Made by a program: the position numbers and the translations under genes | The notes under the pieces: generated by a model | Told to the model about the DNA's origin: nothing | The model's input: the letters and a program-made list of their open reading frames with translations, nothing else | The model's database searches: none | Assembly: GCA_964535545.1 (NCBI GenBank) | Contig: CAZHUT010000039.1 | Coordinates: 1 to 7,617 of the forward strand | From: DALYCO01 sp964535545 | GTDB taxonomy: Bacteria > Patescibacteriota > Minisyncoccia > Phycocordibacterales > UBA9973 | Direction: 5' to 3' | Length of the DNA stretch: 7,617 nt | Shown: piece by piece, positions 4,933 through 7,617 of the stretch | Position numbering within the stretch: position 1 is the first letter of the stretch | Layout of the letters: every line of letters begins with the position of its first letter

Positions 4933-5499
4933 TTTACCCAACATTTTTAACGCTTCTTTGATCTTCTGGTTTGTCGGCAAGCTGCTATCAATCTGTTTCA
5001 ATACATCGCGCGCTTCGTTCTGAGAATAGCCGAGGGATTGTAGGGCAAGGATTGCATCGGATTCTCCGCGGAGATCCATTTTGTTTTCGCCGTTCGTTCG
5101 GCCGCGCATTTTGTCGCGTAGCTCAAGCACAATTTTTTCAGCAGTTTTTCTACCGATACCAGAAACTTTTGTCAGGTAGCCGGTGTCACCGGTAGCGATT
5201 GCTTGTTCCAGTGTTTCAATATTTGCAATCGACAGGACATTCAATGCGCCGCGTGGACCAATACCAGAAACAGTGAGCAATAATTCAAATAGGGAAAGTT
5301 CAGCTTCAGTTTGAAAACCGAATAAATCCAAGGCATCTTCGCGCACAGCTAGATGCGTAAAAAGGGAAGCGTCAGTTTGCCCGTTTAACTTTGCCAGGAT
5401 TTCAGGTGTGCAGAAAATCTTGTATCCCACACCACCACACGAAACCAGCACGTATTTTTCTGTAACGAGGCGAACCGAACCCTCAATGTAACCAATCAT
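4930..5499 (-). CDS. ruvA: Holliday junction branch migration protein RuvA
   Basis: The protein is 189 aa, normal for RuvA. It binds four-way DNA junctions as a tetramer and loads the RuvB motor for branch migration. Domain I is an OB fold starting MIGYIEGSV, with the acidic pin at Glu54-Asp55 (REDALDLFGF). Domain II has two helix-hairpin-helix motifs, VSGIGPRGALNVL (77-89) and VSGIGRKTAEKIVLEL (112-127). Domain III, after a flexible link, is DAILALQSLGYSQNEARDVL, the RuvB-binding part. I chose ATG 5499 over the in-frame ATG 5520 because MIG is the family's usual N-terminus and the -10 TATACT lies exactly 6 nt before it; the longer form would begin upstream of its own promoter. Neither ruvB nor ruvC is present in the window. 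Confidence 0.96.
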   Translation of the reverse strand: MIGYIEGSVRLVTEKYVLVSCGGVGYKIFCTPEILAKLNGQTDASLFTHLAVREDALDLFGFQTEAELSLFELLLTVSGIGPRGALNVLSIANIETLEQAIATGDTGYLTKVSGIGRKTAEKIVLELRDKMRGRTNGENKMDLRGESDAILALQSLGYSQNEARDVLKQIDSSLPTNQKIKEALKMLGK

Positions 5500-5505
5500 G
5501 GGACT

Positions 5506-5525
5506 AGTATACCACGGCATATACT
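5506..5525. promoter_or_regulatory. Back-to-back -10 elements upstream of ruvA
   Basis: AGTATA (5506-5511) and TATACT (5520-5525) form a perfect inverted repeat with 8 bp between. Read on the minus strand the first is the ruvA -10, with TGG before it and 6 nt to the ATG. Read on the plus strand the second would start a transcript near 5532, at the base of the folded region. No clear -35 is present for the plus direction. Confidence 0.5.
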
Positions 5526-5529
5526 GGCA

Positions 5530-5667
5530 GAGCTGCTAAGTCTTTGCACGTATGGGGCACAAGCAGCTCATGGCGCGAAGGTGTGCTCTTTCTGGTGGAG
5601 TTTACGGAACCAGAAAAGTACACCGCCAGCGCTCTCCGAGGAGTCTAATCCAAGTAACCAGAAAGGG
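5530..5667 (+). ncRNA. Candidate structured non-coding RNA between ruvA and rpsT
   Basis: Two folded units follow the plus-strand -10. The first is GAGCTGCT/AGCAGCTC (5530-5537/5562-5569). The second is a rod: TGGC/GCCA (5571-5574/5625-5628), GGTGT/ACACC (5580-5584/5620-5624) and TTTCTGGT/ACCAGAAA (5589-5596/5609-5616), with a 12-nt loop. A second copy of ACCAGAAAG at 5657-5665 can pair with CTTTCTGGT (5588-5596) instead, so the rod has an alternative partner. No long ORF fits here, and I saw no SRP, RNase P, tmRNA or tRNA signature. It could also be read on the minus strand, or as a 5' extension of the rpsT transcript. No terminator was found before the rpsT promoter. Confidence 0.42.
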
Positions 5668-5668
5668 C

Positions 5669-5696
5669 TTGCAAAATATAGCTTTTCTGTTATAGT
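5669..5696 (+). promoter_or_regulatory. Promoter of rpsT
   Basis: TTGCAA (5669-5674) and TATAGT (5691-5696) are 16 bp apart. Transcription is expected near 5703, leaving a leader of about 75 nt before ATG 5778, unlike the leaderless genes in the window. Confidence 0.65.
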
Positions 5697-5702
5697 GACG
5701 GT

Positions 5703-5777
5703 ACTTCAGTATGTGTCTCATACCGGAGGGTAAGAATATATACTCCAATATTTTATTAGAACTAGCGCATACAATTC
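5703..5777 (+). promoter_or_regulatory. rpsT leader with displaced Shine-Dalgarno and upstream ORF
   Basis: The leader has a small hairpin GTATG/CATAC (5709-5713/5719-5723) followed at once by GGAGGG (5725-5730), a perfect Shine-Dalgarno core that is 48 nt away from the rpsT ATG and has no ATG, GTG or TTG at the right distance. CTCC at 5743-5746 can pair with it. A 38-codon ORF (ATG 5711 to TAA 5827) overlaps the rpsT start in another frame. S20 is known to control its own translation in E. coli, so a leader-based control is plausible, but none is proven here. Confidence 0.4.
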
Positions 5778-6038
5778 ATGCCAATCACAAAGTCAGCAAA
5801 AAAGGCGCTCCGTGGCTCAGCTCGTAAAAAGGCTGTAAACGATCGCCGAAAGAAGACGATGAAGGATTCAATCAAGGAGATTGAAAAGCTCGTCAAAGCT
5901 AAGGGCCTCGCGGAAGCAAAGAAACTCGTTTCAGCAGCCCAGGCGGCAATCGACAAGGCAGCAAAGAAAGGTGTTATCAAGAAGAACACAGCTGCTCGAA
6001 AGATCGCTCGACTCTCACGCATCACAAAGAAAGCATAA
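5778..6038 (+). CDS. rpsT: 30S ribosomal protein bS20
   Basis: The protein is 86 aa, the normal size for bS20, strongly basic and helical. It binds 16S rRNA early in 30S assembly. The N-terminus MPITKSAKKALRGSARKKAVNDRRKKTMK matches the family (S20 starts with a Lys/Ala-rich helix ending in the R-x-x-N-x-x-x-K type pattern). The C-terminus KKGVIKKNTAARKIARLSRITKKA is the conserved IHKNTAARxKSRLxxxL-type helix. It is monocistronic in this window: its own promoter lies at 5669-5696, and a terminator follows 4 nt after the stop. Codon choice is biased to common codons (AAG, GCT, CGC), as expected for a highly expressed gene. Confidence 0.96.
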   Translation: MPITKSAKKALRGSARKKAVNDRRKKTMKDSIKEIEKLVKAKGLAEAKKLVSAAQAAIDKAAKKGVIKKNTAARKIARLSRITKKA

Positions 6039-6041
6039 CGA

Positions 6042-6078
6042 AGCCCCCGACTCAAGTATGAGCGGGGTTTTGTTTTGT
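6042..6078 (+). terminator. Intrinsic terminator of rpsT
   Basis: CCCCG (6045-6049) pairs with CGGGG (6063-6067), with CTC/GAG stacked inside and one bulged A, then TTTTGTTTTG (6068-6077). Confidence 0.88.
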
Positions 6079-6126
6079 AAGAAAGTACTGAGTTCATCGT
6101 CATAACAGGTATAACGTGATACTATT

Positions 6127-6225
6127 ATGATTATTATATTTGGATTCACAATTGCATACCTAACGAAATCATTCGTTTTTGCCGTGCGTGGTAAATCTAA
6201 AGCACCAATAATCAGTACTATCTAA
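6127..6225 (+). CDS. Doubtful 32-codon ORF upstream of the thioredoxin-like gene
   Basis: ATG 6127 to TAA 6225 encodes 32 aa: a hydrophobic first half (MIIIFGFTIAYL) followed by a basic, Ser/Pro-containing tail. It ends 1 nt before the next gene's ATG (TAATATG), the spacing expected of coupled genes. A -10-like TATAAC (6110-6115) lies 11 nt before its ATG. Nothing else supports it: no recognisable family and no Shine-Dalgarno. The alternative is that this is simply the promoter region of the next gene, which has TACTAT at 6216-6221. Confidence 0.28.
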   Translation: MIIIFGFTIAYLTKSFVFAVRGKSKAPIISTI

Positions 6226-6226
6226 T

Positions 6227-6523
6227 ATGTCACACCTCATCAACTTTTACGGACTGGAATGTCCCCACTGTGAGAACATGGAACCGCTTATAGGCGAACT
6301 CGAAAACCAGACAGGTCTCCGTGTGGATCGTTTGGAGATTTGGCACAACAAAGACAACGCCGCCAAGATGCAGGAATGCGACAAGGATGGCGAATGTGGC
6401 GGCGTGCCATTTTTCATCAATACAAAAACTGGCAAAACCTTGTGTGGTGAAGCCAGTTATGACGAGCTATTAGATTGGGCTGGTGTAGACGAAGCAGCTT
6501 TAGCCAGCGATAGTGATCGCTAA
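6227..6523 (+). CDS. Small thioredoxin-fold protein with CPHC motif
   Basis: The protein is 98 aa, with a thioredoxin or glutaredoxin-like fold. The first strand INFYGLECPHC carries the redox pair Cys12-Pro-His-Cys15, the DsbA-type dipeptide. The cis-proline loop is GGVPFF (58-63), followed by the last strands (FINTKTGKTLCG) and a C-terminal helix YDELLDWAGVDEA. Three more cysteines (51, 57 and 73) are unusual and could be a second disulfide or a metal site. There is no signal peptide or TM segment, so it should act in the cytoplasm. The -10-like TACTAT ends 5 nt before the ATG. Its last 24 nt overlap the end of the convergent ZIP gene. The redox role is inferred from the fold and motif; the partner is unknown. 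Confidence 0.82.
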   Translation: MSHLINFYGLECPHCENMEPLIGELENQTGLRVDRLEIWHNKDNAAKMQECDKDGECGGVPFFINTKTGKTLCGEASYDELLDWAGVDEAALASDSDR

Positions 6524-7222
6524 GTAGATAACCGCCACTCCAATGAGTGTCATCACGGTCGTCCACTTTGTTGGATGGCCGTGATAGCTTTCGGGGATAA
6601 GGTCACTCGCGCCGATGTAGAGAAAGAAGCCGGCGAAGAGCGAAAGGAGAACAGCCAGACCTTTTTCTGGAATTGGAATAATATAGGCGAGAATCACTCC
6701 GACAATTGGGGCGACAGAATCAGCCAAGAGCCACTTCATGGCCTTGGCTTTTTCGCCGCCGTTTTTCAAGACTGCGCTAATGGTGTTGATGCCATCTGAG
6801 AAATCGTGGGCGAGAACTGCAACTGCGACGATTGCGCCGAGAGCAGGGGAAACCTGGAACGAAAGTCCGACACCGAGACCGTCGAGCAAACTATGAAAAG
6901 AGAGTGACCCAGCACGGAGGTCTGAACGCTTGTGGTCGTGATCTTCGCTATGCGCGTGGCTATGGCTGTGTCCGAGAAAGACGCGATCAATAATCATATA
7001 GAGAAGAAAGCCGATAGCCGTGTACATCAAACTGGTGTTTGTCGTGAAGTGAGCTGCGCCAAGCTCGATAGACTCCGGCAGCAGATCAAAGAATGCTACG
7101 CCAATAACAGCACCGGCTGAAAAGCCGATGATCAGGTGCAATTTGTCTTTAAATTGTAGGGCGAGTCGGCCGCCAAGGTAGGTCATAATGCCGGCGGCGA
7201 GGGCGATGAGGATGATTGTCAT
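6500..7222 (-). CDS. ZIP-family divalent metal transporter
   Basis: The protein is 240 aa, typical of bacterial ZIP (ZupT/GufA-like) permeases that import zinc, iron or other divalent cations across the cytoplasmic membrane. It has about eight hydrophobic segments. The loop after TM3 is His-rich (HSHSHAHSEDHDH, 85-97), a metal-binding feature of ZIP proteins. TM4 has the signature FHSLLDGLGVGLSF (109-122, His110 and Asp114) and TM5 has HDFSDGINT (139-147), which supply the binuclear metal site. DLLPES (46-51) and DLIPES (207-212) are repeated acidic motifs in TM2 and TM7. It appears leaderless: TGCTATTAT ends 6 nt before the ATG. Substrate specificity cannot be read from sequence alone. Confidence 0.93.
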   Translation of the reverse strand: MTIILIALAAGIMTYLGGRLALQFKDKLHLIIGFSAGAVIGVAFFDLLPESIELGAAHFTTNTSLMYTAIGFLLYMIIDRVFLGHSHSHAHSEDHDHKRSDLRAGSLSFHSLLDGLGVGLSFQVSPALGAIVAVAVLAHDFSDGINTISAVLKNGGEKAKAMKWLLADSVAPIVGVILAYIIPIPEKGLAVLLSLFAGFFLYIGASDLIPESYHGHPTKWTTVMTLIGVAVIYLAITIAG

Positions 7223-7228
7223 ATTTCT

Positions 7229-7237
7229 ATAATAGCA
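7229..7237 (-). promoter_or_regulatory. Extended -10 promoter of the ZIP gene
   Basis: The minus strand reads TGCTATTAT. The hexamer ends 6 nt before ATG 7222, which is the same geometry as mutM and ruvA. Confidence 0.58.
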
Positions 7238-7257
7238 TCCCTGTCAAATGAACGGCA

Positions 7258-7287
7258 TTGGACTAATTCAAAAAAGTAGGGTATAGT
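7258..7287 (+). promoter_or_regulatory. Promoter of tRNA-Arg
   Basis: TTGGAC (7258-7263) and TATAGT (7282-7287) are 18 bp apart. Transcription is expected near 7294. The leader up to the tRNA (about 66 nt) holds CCGCC/GGCGG and a GAAA-capped hairpin ACGC/GCGT (around 7339-7350), so the precursor has an unusually folded 5' end for RNase P to remove. Confidence 0.6.
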
Positions 7288-7359
7288 ACGCCTACTCCGC
7301 CATGTACCGCATAAGGGCGGACTTTAAATTGACCGAAACGCGAAAGCGTCAGTGCGCAT

Positions 7360-7431
7360 GGTCTCGTCGTTCAACGGATAGGACAACAGTTTGCGGAACT
7401 GTAAATCCAGGTTCGATTCCTGGCGAGATCA
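7360..7431 (+). tRNA. tRNA-Arg (anticodon GCG)
   Basis: The acceptor GGTCTCG (7360-7366) pairs with CGAGATC (7424-7430), with one G-T pair, and A7431 is the discriminator. The D stem is GTTC/GGAC, and its loop holds GGA, so A20 is present, the known arginine identity base. The anticodon stem is ACAGT/ACTGT around TTGCGGA (7391-7397), giving anticodon GCG (7393-7395) with G37, as expected before CNN codons. The T arm is CCAGG/CCTGG with loop TTCGATT. CCA is not encoded (CCC follows). Most bacteria read CGU/CGC/CGA with an ACG (inosine) tRNA-Arg, so GCG is unusual. Confidence 0.92.
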
Positions 7432-7459
7432 CCCTCAAATTTCAAAATCTCACCTCTCT

Positions 7460-7487
7460 TTGCGCATATTCTATTCAGCGCTACAAT
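7460..7487 (+). promoter_or_regulatory. Promoter of the 3'-terminal gene
   Basis: TTGCGC (7460-7465) and TACAAT (7482-7487) are 16 bp apart. The -10 ends 6 nt before ATG 7494, so the transcript should be leaderless. Confidence 0.6.
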
Positions 7488-7493
7488 ACATAC

Positions 7494-7617
7494 ATGCGCA
7501 AACTCATCATCTTAGTTCTCTCCATTTTTGGATTTTCACTAACATATTCGCTTGCTTCTGCACATGAAGCGTACGTGCTCCCATATCAGACTTTCTGGGA
7601 GGGGATGAAGCAGTCAT
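7494..7617 (+). CDS. Exported or membrane protein, 5' part only
   Basis: Only 41 codons lie in the window. The N-terminus is a signal peptide: MRKLI, a hydrophobic core (ILVLSIFGFSLTY) and a likely cleavage site at SLASA-HEAYVLP. The mature start with HEAYVLP and a downstream Phe-Trp resembles, from memory, Parcubacteria membrane proteins with a DoxX-like domain, but the visible part is too short to say. Start choice rests on the signal peptide and the 6-nt -10 geometry. The same frame is open upstream through the tRNA to ATG 7302, which I do not consider real. Confidence 0.75.
   Translation, partial: MRKLIILVLSIFGFSLTYSLASAHEAYVLPYQTFWEGMKQS

Noticed and set aside
5500..5520. Seven-residue N-terminal extension of RuvA from ATG 5520
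   Set aside because: It contains the ruvA -10 box, and the family begins at MIG.
7302..7493. In-frame upstream extension of the 3'-terminal gene through tRNA-Arg
   Set aside because: It is open by chance and spans a tRNA. The signal peptide and a -10 box 6 nt before ATG 7494 fix the start there.
1..7617. CRISPR array, insertion sequence, phage or toxin-antitoxin system
   Set aside because: No regular direct repeats with spacers, terminal inverted repeats, transposase, integrase or toxin-like pair was found.

Overview
The window looks like chromosomal DNA of a Candidate Phyla Radiation bacterium (Patescibacteria, most likely a Parcubacteria-type lineage). This is inferred from tRNA genes without an encoded CCA end, very short intergenic regions, small single-copy housekeeping genes, many start codons without a Shine-Dalgarno sequence, and proteins of the kind typical of that group. 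No plasmid, phage, IS or CRISPR sequence was found.

Layout. (1) 18-339: tRNA-Lys(CTT), a perfect 22-bp terminator stem, then about 165 nt of GC-rich, self-complementary DNA with no credible gene. (2) 349-1730, minus strand: a TrpR-like (YerC/YecD-type) repressor with its own terminator, an attenuator-like leader, and a protein I read as a possible tRNA-dependent cyclodipeptide synthase. (3) 1817-2867, plus strand: maf and a SpoU-family RNA methylase, translationally coupled. (4) 2864-4016, minus strand: mutM (Fpg DNA glycosylase) followed by a one-TM small protein of unknown function. (5) 4154-4876, plus strand: an unrecognised seven-TM protein. (6) 4930-5499, minus strand: ruvA. (7) 5506-5777: back-to-back -10 boxes, a strongly folded non-coding stretch and the rpsT promoter and leader. 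(8) 5778-6523, plus strand: rpsT, a doubtful 32-codon ORF and a small thioredoxin-fold CxxC protein. (9) 6500-7222, minus strand: a ZIP-type metal transporter whose 3' end overlaps the thioredoxin-like gene. (10) 7258-7617, plus strand: a tRNA-Arg with anticodon GCG and the start of an exported or membrane protein cut by the window edge.

The most striking common signal is promoter geometry. At six genes on both strands (trpR-like, maf, mutM, ruvA, ZIP, and the gene at 7494) a good -10 hexamer ends exactly 6 nt before the ATG, which puts transcription start on the A of the start codon. These genes appear to be leaderless. The exceptions, rpsT and the cyclodipeptide-synthase-like gene, have leaders with structure, which suggests that leaders are kept only where they regulate.

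The best candidates for something undescribed are the attenuator-like leader before the putative cyclodipeptide synthase (an enzyme family that consumes aminoacyl-tRNA), the two folded non-coding regions (146-311 and 5530-5667), and the self-operator of the TrpR-like gene.
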